From the NCBI RefSeq assembly GCF_004004515.1, contig NZ_RXOL01000001.1:992001-1056000 (forward strand): a DNA stretch of 64,000 bases, written 5' to 3'. The notes beneath the pieces are model-generated. The model was not told where the DNA came from, did no database searches, and saw only the letters and a program-made list of their open reading frames with translations. This DNA is from Croceicoccus ponticola (GTDB lineage: Bacteria; Pseudomonadota; Alphaproteobacteria; Sphingomonadales; Sphingomonadaceae). The first letter of the stretch is position 1; each line of letters begins with the position of its first letter. Positions 51,828 to 60,197 of the stretch are shown here, one piece after another. The position numbers and the translations under genes were made by a program.

Positions 51828-52553
51828 ATGATGCGCCGCTTGCGGATCGGCATAAGGCTGGCCGCGATGGCGGCATGGTTGCTGGTCTGCATTCCGGCCC
51901 ACCTCGTCATCTATGGCATTTTGCGACGCCGGATCGTGCCGCCAGTTTTTCTGGGCGGCATTGCTCTCATTGCCGGTGTCCGTATCGACACGGCCGGAAA
52001 GTTGGCCCGGCCCCGCGCCATCCTGCTTGCCAACCATGTCAGCTGGCTCGACATTCCGGTTCTGGCCGCCACAACCGGGGCGGCATTCGTCGCACATGAC
52101 GGGCTGGCCGACAGCAAGTTCCTGAAATGGCTGTGCGAGATGAACGATACCGTCTTCATCGCCCGCACCCGTCGCGCCACCGTCGCGCATCAGGTTTCGC
52201 AAGTGCGCGAGGCGCTGGACACGATGCACATGCTGGTCCTGTTCCCTGAAGGAACGACCGGCGACGGCAGCGCGCTGCTGCCGCTGAAAAGTTCTTTGTT
52301 ATCGGCCATCGAACCCACGCCGGAACATGTGAATGTGCAACCCGTACTTGTCGACTACGGCACTGCGGCACGCGAAATCGCATGGGTGGGTGACGAGCCT
52401 GGCTTGGAAAATTTCTTCAGGTTGCTTGGCCGTCCACGCGCTTTGCCGGTGACCGTCCGCTTCCTGGAGCCTTTGGCCGGGACCGACCTTGCGGGACGCA
52501 AACACATTGCGCGGGCCGCACAGCACGCGCTGACGCGGGCGATTGCCGGGTAA
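51828..52553 (+). CDS. 1-acyl-glycerol-3-phosphate acyltransferase (PlsC family)
   Basis: A 241-aa membrane-associated acyltransferase that adds the second acyl chain to lysophosphatidic acid. The catalytic H-x4-D is in NHVSWLDIPVLAATTGAAFV and the substrate motif is VLFPEGTTGDGSALLPLKSSLL. A hydrophobic N-terminal segment (LAAMAAWLLVCIPAHLVIYG) anchors it. ATG 51828 lies four bases after fur, so the two are probably one transcript. In this position it could be PlsC or an OlsA-type acyltransferase. Confidence 0.87.
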   Translation: MMRRLRIGIRLAAMAAWLLVCIPAHLVIYGILRRRIVPPVFLGGIALIAGVRIDTAGKLARPRAILLANHVSWLDIPVLAATTGAAFVAHDGLADSKFLKWLCEMNDTVFIARTRRATVAHQVSQVREALDTMHMLVLFPEGTTGDGSALLPLKSSLLSAIEPTPEHVNVQPVLVDYGTAAREIAWVGDEPGLENFFRLLGRPRALPVTVRFLEPLAGTDLAGRKHIARAAQHALTRAIAG

Positions 52554-52638
52554 TCGCTATCGCGGGCATGGCGCGCACCGCCTGATCCTGGCGCGGCCGA
52601 TCTTCTATTGTGTGGCGAAAGCGCGTAAGGGCCCGGCC

Positions 52639-53967
52639 ATGACCACAATTCCCACTCCCAAAAGCTTCCGCGTCAAGAATTTCGGCTGCCAGATGAACGT
52701 CTATGACGGCGAACGCATGGCGGAATTGCTCGGCGCGCAAGGGATGGAGGCCGCTGCCGACGGCGAGGATGCCGATCTTGTCGTGTTGAACACCTGCCAC
52801 ATACGCGAAAGGGCAGTGGAAAAGGTGTATTCCGAAATCGGACGACTGCGCCGCGACGATGGCAGCGCGCCCATGATCGCCGTTGCCGGCTGCGTCGCTC
52901 AGGCCGAAGGCGACGAAATCATGAAGCGCGCCAAGGACGTGCGCATGGTCGTCGGTCCTCAGGCTTATCACCGCCTGCCGCAAATGATCGAGAAGGCCAG
53001 TGCCGGCGAGCGCGTGACCGACACCGACATGCCGGCAGAAGCGAAATTCGCCGCCCTGCCCGCCCGCCGCAAACGCGCGCCGAGCGCGTTCCTGACTGTG
53101 CAGGAAGGGTGCGACAAATTCTGCACCTATTGCGTCGTTCCCTATACTCGCGGGGCCGAAATCTCACGACCGTTCGCCGACTTGGTGGAAGAAGCAAAGC
53201 GGCTGGTCGATCAAGGTGCGCGCGAAATCACGCTATTGGGCCAGAACGTCAATGCCTGGGACGGGGATGACGATCGCGGGCGCGCCGTCGGCCTCGACGG
53301 TTTGATCCGCGAACTGGCGAAGCTGCACGACCTCGCCCGCATCCGTTATACCACCAGCCATCCCAACGACATGAGCGACGCACTGATCGACGCTCATGGC
53401 GAAATCGACAAGCTGATGCCCTACCTCCACCTTCCGGTTCAGGCGGGGAGCGACCGGATACTGGCCGCGATGAATCGCAGCCACAGCGTCGACAGCTATT
53501 CGCGCCTGATTGAACGCGTGCGGGCGGTGCGGCCCGATATTGCGATCAGCGGCGACTTCATCGTCGGATTTCCGGGCGAAAGCGATGCCGATTTCGAAGC
53601 TACGCTCCGCCTCGTCGAGGAAATCCGCTACTCCGCCGCCTACAGCTTCAAATATTCGCCCCGGCCCGGCACGCCAGCCGCGACGATGGATGGGCAGGTG
53701 GCGGCCGATGTGATGGACGAACGTCTGCAGCGGCTGCAATCGACGATCACGCGCGGTCAGTTGGCCTTTAACGCGGCCAGCGTCGGACGTGTCTGCGACG
53801 TGCTCGTCGAACGCACCGGCCGACGCAACGGACAATGGCTCGGCAAGACGCCTTGGCTTCAGTCGGCGCACTTTGTCGGCGATTGCAAGGTGGGAGACCT
53901 GCTGACGGTCGAACTGGTCGAAGCCGGCCCGAATTCGCTTTCGGCTCGCGTCGTCGGCCCGGTTTGA
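52639..53967 (+). CDS. miaB: tRNA methylthiotransferase MiaB
   Basis: A 442-aa radical-SAM methylthiotransferase that makes ms2i6A at position 37 of tRNAs. The N-terminal UPF0004 domain has three cluster cysteines (FGCQMNVYDGERM, NTCHIRE and AGCVAQ). The radical-SAM motif is CDKFCTYCVVPYTRG, and the C-terminal TRAM domain holds VERTGRRNGQWLGKTPW. The length and order are complete. ATG 52639 begins the usual region; a GTAAGG site lies upstream. The Nfu protein at 49 kb is a possible cluster donor. Confidence 0.97.
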   Translation: MTTIPTPKSFRVKNFGCQMNVYDGERMAELLGAQGMEAAADGEDADLVVLNTCHIRERAVEKVYSEIGRLRRDDGSAPMIAVAGCVAQAEGDEIMKRAKDVRMVVGPQAYHRLPQMIEKASAGERVTDTDMPAEAKFAALPARRKRAPSAFLTVQEGCDKFCTYCVVPYTRGAEISRPFADLVEEAKRLVDQGAREITLLGQNVNAWDGDDDRGRAVGLDGLIRELAKLHDLARIRYTTSHPNDMSDALIDAHGEIDKLMPYLHLPVQAGSDRILAAMNRSHSVDSYSRLIERVRAVRPDIAISGDFIVGFPGESDADFEATLRLVEEIRYSAAYSFKYSPRPGTPAATMDGQVAADVMDERLQRLQSTITRGQLAFNAASVGRVCDVLVERTGRRNGQWLGKTPWLQSAHFVGDCKVGDLLTVELVEAGPNSLSARVVGPV

Positions 53968-54029
53968 AGTTTGATCGCGGACGCCAGCCGACCTTGCTTC
54001 AAAGTGGCATGGGCGGAATAACTGCCGCC

Positions 54030-54932
54030 ATGTTCCCTTGGTCAGTCCGCCCGAACCTACTTGCCCTTGGCGCCTGTTTCGCGCTGGCCGGCTGCGATGC
54101 GCCGCCTGCGGCAAAGGCCGATGCAGATCCGGTTGCCGCCTCGCCAACCCCCGCCCCCGCGCCATCGGCATCAAATTTTCCGGGCGCGCGGACGGAGGGT
54201 ACGAAGCAGCTCGACTACGGCTTCGCGCCCATCACGTTCGATATGGCGATGACGAGCTGGCTAGTCGTGCGGATCGACGGCAAGCCGATGAACGAGATGT
54301 GGGACGATCCGGTGACCGTCCAGTTCGGGACATCCACGCTCAGCTGGAACGGCTGCAACGCCCATCGGGGGCTTTACGTGCAAAGAGGCGGCACCTTTGC
54401 GACCGGACCGCTGACCGCCACTACGACGCGCTGCGCGCCGATGCCGGATGGGGTGATTGCCTCGGTGTTGGCAGGCCAGCCGATGATCGCCCAGAATGCC
54501 GAGGGTAAGATCATGCTTGCCACTGCCGCCCATCGGCTGACCTTGTCCCAAATCGACGGTTCGCCTCGGGAAAGCGCCGCCCCGGCCATCGACCGGGCGC
54601 CTTTTCGGTTGCTGACCGAAGACGGCGGCGCGCGTCCGCCGATCCTGTCGTTTGAAAAGGGCACTTTTGCCGTTTGGGTCGATTGCCCCGGTGCGATCAC
54701 CGGCAAGGTTTCCGTTTCGCAAGGCCGGATGAAAACGGCGCATGTCGCAATGCGCGCGTGCGATACCCATCGGCCTACCGCGACGAACGCGCTGAAGGAA
54801 TTTTTCGCCGCTTCCCCAGCCATTTCGCGCGGCCCCGATGGCGAATTGCTGTTGAGCGATGGAGACACGGTAATAGGCGGAAATCAGTGTTATACCGACA
54901 CGAAACCCTGCGCCCACGCCGTGGCGAAGTAA
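54030..54932 (+). CDS. META-domain (HslJ-like) lipoprotein
   Basis: A 300-aa lipoprotein. Signal peptide NLLALGACFALAGC ends in a lipobox (LAGC). A Pro/Ala linker follows, then a META/HslJ-like domain: WLVVRIDGKPM, TSTLSWNGCNAHRGLYVQRGGTFATGPLTATTTRCAPMP, with the GCN motif and a partner Cys. A second part (FEKGTFAVWVDCPGAITGKVSV and RACDTHRP) may be a divergent repeat of similar fold. Some META proteins respond to stress or heat; the function here is unknown. ATG 54030 is used; ATG 54009 would add seven residues. No operon partner. Confidence 0.75.
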   Translation: MFPWSVRPNLLALGACFALAGCDAPPAAKADADPVAASPTPAPAPSASNFPGARTEGTKQLDYGFAPITFDMAMTSWLVVRIDGKPMNEMWDDPVTVQFGTSTLSWNGCNAHRGLYVQRGGTFATGPLTATTTRCAPMPDGVIASVLAGQPMIAQNAEGKIMLATAAHRLTLSQIDGSPRESAAPAIDRAPFRLLTEDGGARPPILSFEKGTFAVWVDCPGAITGKVSVSQGRMKTAHVAMRACDTHRPTATNALKEFFAASPAISRGPDGELLLSDGDTVIGGNQCYTDTKPCAHAVAK

Positions 54933-55059
54933 CCGTCCGACGCGCCATCCGTGCATAGCGGCGTTCGCCGTCTTGTCAGCGCGCGGCGGCGACCTATCTT
55001 CGAACCATACCCGAGTCGCGTGGGGCGCGCCCCCGCCCGACGCCGATAAAGGATATCGA

Positions 55060-56121
55060 GTGAGCCGCAAACAAGCGCGCGTACCAGCATCCCATTCCGG
55101 CAACGGCGATGAGCCCGTTGCAAGCCATTCCGGTGGGGCCATCCTTGGCCACGGACGGGCAAGGACCGAGATGGATTTCGAGAACCAGGAAGTTCTCGGC
55201 ACCCTGTTCGGCCAGTTCGACGCCAACCTCGTCCAGATCGAAAACCGGTTGGGCGTTTATATTTCGGCTCGCGGCAATCGTATCCAGATCGAAGGGCCCG
55301 AAGACGCCGTCGCGCGCGCGCGCGATGTCCTGTCGGGCATGCATACCCGGCTGAAAGAAGGGTTCGAGCTGGATCAGGGCGCCGTAGAATCGCTGATCGC
55401 GATGTCGAGCGAGCCGACGCTCGAAGGCATCATCACGGGCACCGACAAACGCCCGCCAGTGATGATCCGCACGCGCAAGAAAACGATCGTGCCGCGTTCC
55501 GCCGCTCAGATCGACTACATGCTCGCCCTGACCAGCCACGAGATCATTTTCGCGCTCGGTCCCGCGGGGACCGGCAAGACATACCTTGCCGTCGCGCAAG
55601 CGGTGGCGCAGCTCATCACCGGCAGCGTTCAACGGCTGATCTTGTCGCGCCCCGCGGTGGAGGCCGGCGAACGGTTGGGCTTCCTGCCGGGCGATATGAA
55701 GGACAAGGTCGACCCTTACCTGCGCCCGCTTTACGACGCGCTTTACGACTGCCTTCCGGCCGAACAGGTCGAACGCCGCATCGCCAGTGGTGAGATCGAG
55801 ATCGCACCGATTGCCTTCATGCGTGGTCGGACGCTGGCCGACGCCTTCGTCATTCTCGATGAAGCGCAGAATACCACGCCCGCCCAAATGAAGATGTTTC
55901 TCACCCGATTCGGTCAGAACAGCCGGATGGTCGTGTGCGGAGATCCGCGACAAGTCGACTTGCCCGGTGGCGATGCCCATTCGGGCCTTGCCGACGGGGT
56001 CCGGCGGTTGGAAGGCGTGGATGGTATCGCCGTCAGCCGCTTTACCGCAGCGGACGTCGTGCGGCACCCGATCGTGGGCCGGATCGTCGACGCATACGAA
56101 GGTCCCGACGCCATCCCATGA
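55060..56121 (+). CDS. phoH: PhoH-family ATPase
   Basis: A 353-aa PhoH-like P-loop ATPase of the YbeZ type. The N-terminal region includes LGVYISARGNRIQIEGPE, an RNA-binding-like segment. The ATPase core is FALGPAGTGKTYLAVAQAV (Walker A) and DAFVILDEAQNTTPAQMKMFLTRFGQNS (Walker B). GTG 55060 follows an AAAGGA site and gives a normal length. It overlaps ybeY (ATGA) and belongs to the conserved phoH-ybeY-corC operon linked to ribosome RNA processing and the membrane. Confidence 0.93.
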   Translation: MSRKQARVPASHSGNGDEPVASHSGGAILGHGRARTEMDFENQEVLGTLFGQFDANLVQIENRLGVYISARGNRIQIEGPEDAVARARDVLSGMHTRLKEGFELDQGAVESLIAMSSEPTLEGIITGTDKRPPVMIRTRKKTIVPRSAAQIDYMLALTSHEIIFALGPAGTGKTYLAVAQAVAQLITGSVQRLILSRPAVEAGERLGFLPGDMKDKVDPYLRPLYDALYDCLPAEQVERRIASGEIEIAPIAFMRGRTLADAFVILDEAQNTTPAQMKMFLTRFGQNSRMVVCGDPRQVDLPGGDAHSGLADGVRRLEGVDGIAVSRFTAADVVRHPIVGRIVDAYEGPDAIP

Positions 56122-56615
56122 CCGCGCCGACGCTTGAACTGGATATCGACCCGGTCTGGGGCGATACGATCGATTGGGAAGACTTGGCCGCCAGCACGGC
56201 GGAAGCGACTGCAGTCGAAGTGCCGCAGATCGCCCATGCCTCGATTCTCGTCAGCGTCGTGCTGGCAGATGATGACGAAGTCCATGCCTTGAACCGGCAA
56301 TGGCGGGCCAAGGATAAGCCGACCAATGTCTTGAGTTTTCCCATGATTGCGCCCGAAGAGCTGGACGACATCGACGACCGTTCGCCCACCATGCTGGGCG
56401 ATATCGTCCTCGCGCACGGGGTCTGCATGCGCGAGGCGAGTGAGAAATCTGTTGCACTTGCGAACCATGCAACCCATCTGCTGGTGCACGGCCTGCTCCA
56501 TCTTTGTGGTTACGATCACGAGACGGGCGAGACGGAGGCCGAGGCGATGGAGGCGTTGGAAACGCGCATTCTGAAACGCCTCGGAATTTCCGATCCTTAC
56601 GGGGAAACCGCCTGA
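56118..56615 (+). CDS. ybeY: Endoribonuclease YbeY
   Basis: A 165-aa zinc-dependent YbeY, involved in 16S rRNA 3'-end maturation and ribosome quality control. The metal site is HGLLHLCGYDH (H-x3-H-x5-H), and RAKDKPTNVLSFP is the family motif; LGDIVLAHGVC is also typical. Its ATG overlaps the phoH stop. Downstream corC starts 46 bases later. The identification is secure. Confidence 0.96.
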   Translation: MTAPTLELDIDPVWGDTIDWEDLAASTAEATAVEVPQIAHASILVSVVLADDDEVHALNRQWRAKDKPTNVLSFPMIAPEELDDIDDRSPTMLGDIVLAHGVCMREASEKSVALANHATHLLVHGLLHLCGYDHETGETEAEAMEALETRILKRLGISDPYGETA

Positions 56616-56661
56616 AGTTCAGGACGGGCCGTACGAGCGGGAAGGATTGGTGGAGCCGACC

Positions 56662-57612
56662 ATGTCGGACGGCGATTTCAGTGGTGACGCGCGCAACCCG
56701 GAGCCTGAGCGACGGGGGGAAAAGCGATTCTTGTGGAACCGTATCCGCGATTTCTTCGACGGTAACGAAGGCGACCTGTCGCTTCGCGCCCAGATCGAAG
56801 AAGCGATCGACGAGCACGAGGAAGAAGAGCAGCGCGACGGATCGCCGCCCGAAAAGGGCGATCTCTCCGCGATCGAGCGCCAGATGTTGCGCAATCTCCT
56901 GCATTTCAGCGAACACGATGCCGACGATGTCGCCATTCCGCGCGGCAAGATCGTGGCGATAGACCGCTCAGCCTCTTGGGAAGAGATGGTCGAGACCTTC
57001 AGCGAACACGGCCATTCGCGCATGCCCGTTTACGCCGATTCGCTCGATCACGTGATCGGGATGATGCACATCAAGGACGTCTTCCCGTTCCTTGCCTGTG
57101 GCAAAACCCCGCCCACCGACTGGACCAAGCTGATGCGCCAGCCGCTTTACGTGCCGCAAGCGCGCGGAGCGCTCGACGTGCTGGCCGATATGCGCGCGCG
57201 TCGCGTTCATCTTGCGATCGTAGTCGACGAATACTCGGGCACCGACGGGATCATCACGATCGAGGATCTGGTCGAGGAAATCGTCGGCGACATCGAGGAT
57301 GAGCACGACGATGCCCCAATCGACCTGCTGGTTCCGCTGGATGCAGGTATGTGGGACGCCGACGCCCGGGTCGAATTGGACGAAGTGGCGCGCCGTGTCG
57401 ATCCGCGCCTTGCTGAGGTCGAAGAAGCTGTCGACACGCTTGGCGGATTGGCCTTCGTGCTGGCCGAAAAGGTACCGATGGTCGGCGATATAATGCATCA
57501 CGCCAGCGGCTGGAAGCTGGAGGTCATCGCAGGCAACAAACGGCACGTCGAACGCCTGCGACTGCACCCGCCCATGCGCGACGACGAGATCGAGGGCGAG
57601 CAAGCCGACTGA
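56662..57612 (+). CDS. CorC/HlyC-family CBS domain protein
   Basis: A 316-aa protein with an acidic N-terminus, two CBS domains (IPRGKIVAIDRSASWEEMVE to DHVIGMMHIKDVFPF, and PLYVPQARGALDVLADMRARRVHLAIVVDEYSGTDGIITIEDLVEEIVGDIEDEHD) and a C-terminal CorC_HlyC domain ending GGLAFVLAEKVPMVGDIMHHASGWKLEVI. It has no DUF21 membrane domain, like E. coli CorC (YbeX). It associates with magnesium/cobalt efflux and ribosome metabolism; the exact role is unclear. ATG 56662 after GGTGGAG is preferred to TTG 56647. The stop overlaps the LysR gene by one base. Confidence 0.88.
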   Translation: MSDGDFSGDARNPEPERRGEKRFLWNRIRDFFDGNEGDLSLRAQIEEAIDEHEEEEQRDGSPPEKGDLSAIERQMLRNLLHFSEHDADDVAIPRGKIVAIDRSASWEEMVETFSEHGHSRMPVYADSLDHVIGMMHIKDVFPFLACGKTPPTDWTKLMRQPLYVPQARGALDVLADMRARRVHLAIVVDEYSGTDGIITIEDLVEEIVGDIEDEHDDAPIDLLVPLDAGMWDADARVELDEVARRVDPRLAEVEEAVDTLGGLAFVLAEKVPMVGDIMHHASGWKLEVIAGNKRHVERLRLHPPMRDDEIEGEQAD

Positions 57613-58496
57613 TGGTTGCCCGCAGACTGCCCCCCTTGCGCTCGCTCGAAGCGTTCGTGCGCATTGCCCGGCTCGGTTCTGCCAAGGCAGCAGCCGAGGA
57701 ACTGGCGCTAAGCCCGTCCGCGCTTTCGCGCAGGCTTTCGGCGCTCGAGGATTTTACCGGCAAAAAGCTGTTCAACCGCAAGCATCAGGCCATGTCGCTG
57801 ACCGACGATGGACAATCACTGTTCGATGCGATCGCGCCCGTGTTGGAAGAACTGGCCGAAAAGATCGGGCAGCAGATGGCAGACAGCAAAGTGATGCGCT
57901 TGAGGCTGAGCGTCATGCCCCTGTTTGGCGGGCAGCGGCTCGTGCCGCGACTGCCCGAACTGCGACAGTTGTATCCGTCGCTTCACATCGACATGGATTC
58001 GTCCGCTCACCCTGTCCCGAAGCTTGGCGACACGTTGGATGCCGCGATCATGTTGGCGGATGAACCCGACGCGCGGCTGCATTGCGTCAGGCTCGATCAC
58101 AATCGCGTCCATGCCATCGCCTCACGCGAACTCGTCAGGGAGTTGGGAACGACGCCGAACCCTGCGCTGCTGGCAAAGCAGAGTTTCCTGCTTCATTCCG
58201 AAATGATGAAAAGCTTCGATGCGTGGCGCGCCGCGACGGGGCTGGATGCGCGGTTTGAACCGACCGTCGATCACTATGACAGCGGGCCTTTGCTGCTGGA
58301 GGCTGCGGCACAGGGTCTTGGCATCGCGATCATGCATGGCGATCACCTTGCGCGATCCAACGACGACCGGCTGGCCACGCTTTACGACCTGGAGGTTGAA
58401 AGCCCATACAGTTACTGGTTCGTCTGCAAGCCACGCGCGCTTGAAAGCAGACCGGTGCGCCTGTTCCACGACTGGCTGGTCAACGCCGGACTGTAA
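57612..58496 (+). CDS. LysR-family transcriptional regulator
   Basis: A 294-aa LysR-type regulator. The N-terminal helix-turn-helix is LRSLEAFVRIARLGSAKAAAEELALSPSALSRRLSALEDFTGKKLFNRK, closest to the GcvA-type layout. The effector domain is LRLSVMPLFGGQRLVPRLPEL to the end. Its ATG overlaps the corC stop (TGATG), so it is part of the phoH-ybeY-corC operon, where the lnt gene would stand in many proteobacteria. The regulated gene and ligand are unknown. Confidence 0.9.
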   Translation: MVARRLPPLRSLEAFVRIARLGSAKAAAEELALSPSALSRRLSALEDFTGKKLFNRKHQAMSLTDDGQSLFDAIAPVLEELAEKIGQQMADSKVMRLRLSVMPLFGGQRLVPRLPELRQLYPSLHIDMDSSAHPVPKLGDTLDAAIMLADEPDARLHCVRLDHNRVHAIASRELVRELGTTPNPALLAKQSFLLHSEMMKSFDAWRAATGLDARFEPTVDHYDSGPLLLEAAAQGLGIAIMHGDHLARSNDDRLATLYDLEVESPYSYWFVCKPRALESRPVRLFHDWLVNAGL

Positions 58497-59402
58497 TCAG
58501 GGCGCGGAATTTACGGCTGCGCCCTCTCCGCCCGTGGTCCGCGGCGGATCGATCTCGTTACGCCGCGCCGAAATTGCTGCTGCGTCGTCGTCGATTGCGG
58601 CCACCCACGTCAGGCAATCGGCCAGCCGCCGCATGTAGTGCTTGGCCACCGGGTCGATCGTCGTCTGGCAGTCGATGACGTATCCGTCCCATGCCGCGTC
58701 GGATGAAAGCGCGCGGACCCACGCCGCGATCTCTCCCGATTCCGTTACCGCGATGTGTACCGGGCCGCTCCAGTCATCGGGCTTGGCCAATGCCGTTCCG
58801 CTTGCATTGGGGTTGAAGAGGTAGGACGACAATGTGGGCGGGCCCTGCCCGTCCTCAGCCTCCAACGTCTTCATCACATGGTCGGTTATCCGTCCGCCCA
58901 GCGAATGGCCGGCAATGGCGATGGGCACAGTCGCATATCCCGCATCGTCGAGACCCTTGCGCACCAGTCGATACGTTTCCAGTCCGCGCGGACCCTGTCG
59001 CCCCAGCAAAGTGCCGTGCCACCAATCCTTGGGCCCCTCGGTCCCGCGATAGACAAGGACGACTTCGCTCAACCGACCGGCATCGTCGAACCGGTCGAAC
59101 AGCGAATAGGCATAGCCGTAACGATCGTCGACCGTGGCGTAACGTTCCTTCAGTTCCGGCCGAAGGACATACGCGCGGTCGAGATAGGCGTCGCTTTGCT
59201 CCGCTTCCTGCCAATAGGCGTTCTGCGCCAGCTGTGCATATTCCCATGTTTCGGCAGCCACGGCGCGGGATTGCGGACACCAGCCCCCCGGCCCGCCGCA
59301 ATCATGCGGCAGCCGGGTGACGTCATGGGCACAGCCGCCCACAAGCGCGGCCGCGAACAGGATGGGGAGCGCCACAAGGCGTCTCCCCAAAATCGATGGC
59401 AT
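58497..59402 (-). CDS. Lipase-like alpha/beta hydrolase lipoprotein
   Basis: A 301-aa lipoprotein with lipobox ALVGGC at the end of the signal peptide (RRLVALPILFAAALVGGC). The alpha/beta hydrolase elements are EVVLVYRGTEGPKDWWHGTL and the nucleophile elbow AIAGHSLGGRITDHV, which resembles class 3 lipases. The acid is unclear; candidates lie in HIAVTESGEIAAW. The ATG 59402 lies directly before the signal peptide; ATG 59432 would add ten residues. It converges on the LysR gene. Substrate unknown. Confidence 0.75.
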   Translation of the reverse strand: MPSILGRRLVALPILFAAALVGGCAHDVTRLPHDCGGPGGWCPQSRAVAAETWEYAQLAQNAYWQEAEQSDAYLDRAYVLRPELKERYATVDDRYGYAYSLFDRFDDAGRLSEVVLVYRGTEGPKDWWHGTLLGRQGPRGLETYRLVRKGLDDAGYATVPIAIAGHSLGGRITDHVMKTLEAEDGQGPPTLSSYLFNPNASGTALAKPDDWSGPVHIAVTESGEIAAWVRALSSDAAWDGYVIDCQTTIDPVAKHYMRRLADCLTWVAAIDDDAAAISARRNEIDPPRTTGGEGAAVNSAP

Positions 59403-59444
59403 GCGGGTCACTGGGCCTGCCCCGATCCGCATGCCAAAGTCGGA

Positions 59445-59909
59445 TCAGCCAACGGTGGCCTTGACGATCTTGCCGGGCTTTGCCGGCGGTTCGCCCTTAG
59501 GCAAGGCATCGATCACGTCCATGCCGCTCTCGACTTCGCCCCACACAGTGTACTGGCGATCGAGGAAGCCGGCATCGTCGAAGCAGATGAAGAACTGCGA
59601 ATTCGCGCTGTTCGGCGCGCTGGTGCGGGCCATAGAACATACGCCGCGAACGTGCGGGTGATCGTTGAATTCCGCCTTCAGATCAGGCTTGTCCGAACCG
59701 CCCATGCCGGTGCCGTTGGGGCATCCGCCCTGCGCCATGAAGCCTGGGATGACGCGGTGAAACTTCACGCCGTCATAAAAGCCTTCGCCAGCCAGTTCCT
59801 TGATGCGCGCGACATGGCCGGGAGCGATATCCGGCAGCAGCTTGATCACGACATCCTTGGGGTTGCCGTCACCGGTATCGATCGAAAGCGTCAGTGTATC
59901 GTCGGACAT
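59445..59909 (-). CDS. Peptidyl-prolyl isomerase, cyclophilin type
   Basis: A 154-aa cyclophilin-like PPIase. Marks are KFHRVIPGFMAQGGCPNGTGMGG, HVRGVCSMARTSAPNSANSQFFICFDDAGFLDRQYTVWGEVESGMDVIDAL. The absence of a signal peptide suggests a cytoplasmic enzyme. It catalyses proline isomerisation in protein folding. It lies 42 bases upstream of the lipase-like gene, on the same strand. The family is certain, the substrate is not. Confidence 0.94.
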   Translation of the reverse strand: MSDDTLTLSIDTGDGNPKDVVIKLLPDIAPGHVARIKELAGEGFYDGVKFHRVIPGFMAQGGCPNGTGMGGSDKPDLKAEFNDHPHVRGVCSMARTSAPNSANSQFFICFDDAGFLDRQYTVWGEVESGMDVIDALPKGEPPAKPGKIVKATVG

Positions 59910-60035
59910 GAAATCTCCGTTTCAGTAATGATCGCATGACACCGACCCGATTGATCGGCGGATCCATTGCCGGGCGGATATAGGGATTGGGCGCGCAAAG
60001 TCATCCCCGCGCTATGCCCGAAAAATCCCCAGACC

Positions 60036-60067
60036 TGTCCACAACGATGTCCACAACCCATCCACAG
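60036..60067. repeat. Three phased TCCACA motifs upstream of mgtE
   Basis: TGTCCACAA (60036-60044), TGTCCACAA (60048-60056) and CATCCACAG (60059-60067) recur at 12- and 11-base intervals, about one helical turn each. All contain TCCACA, the core of DnaA boxes (TTATCCACA), but their first bases differ from that consensus. They lie in the 288-base gap between the cyclophilin and mgtE. A DnaA-type or other regulator site is possible. Confidence 0.4.
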
Positions 60068-60197
60068 ATGCGCAACCGCGCGCGCCGAGGCCGGTTGGCA
60101 GTTGCTTTTGCGGCGCAGCAATCTAGACACGGCGGCACGGCGATGAAGCGACAGGGGGCCATGCGCCCTCCCCACCCAAAGCGAACGATAGGGCATC

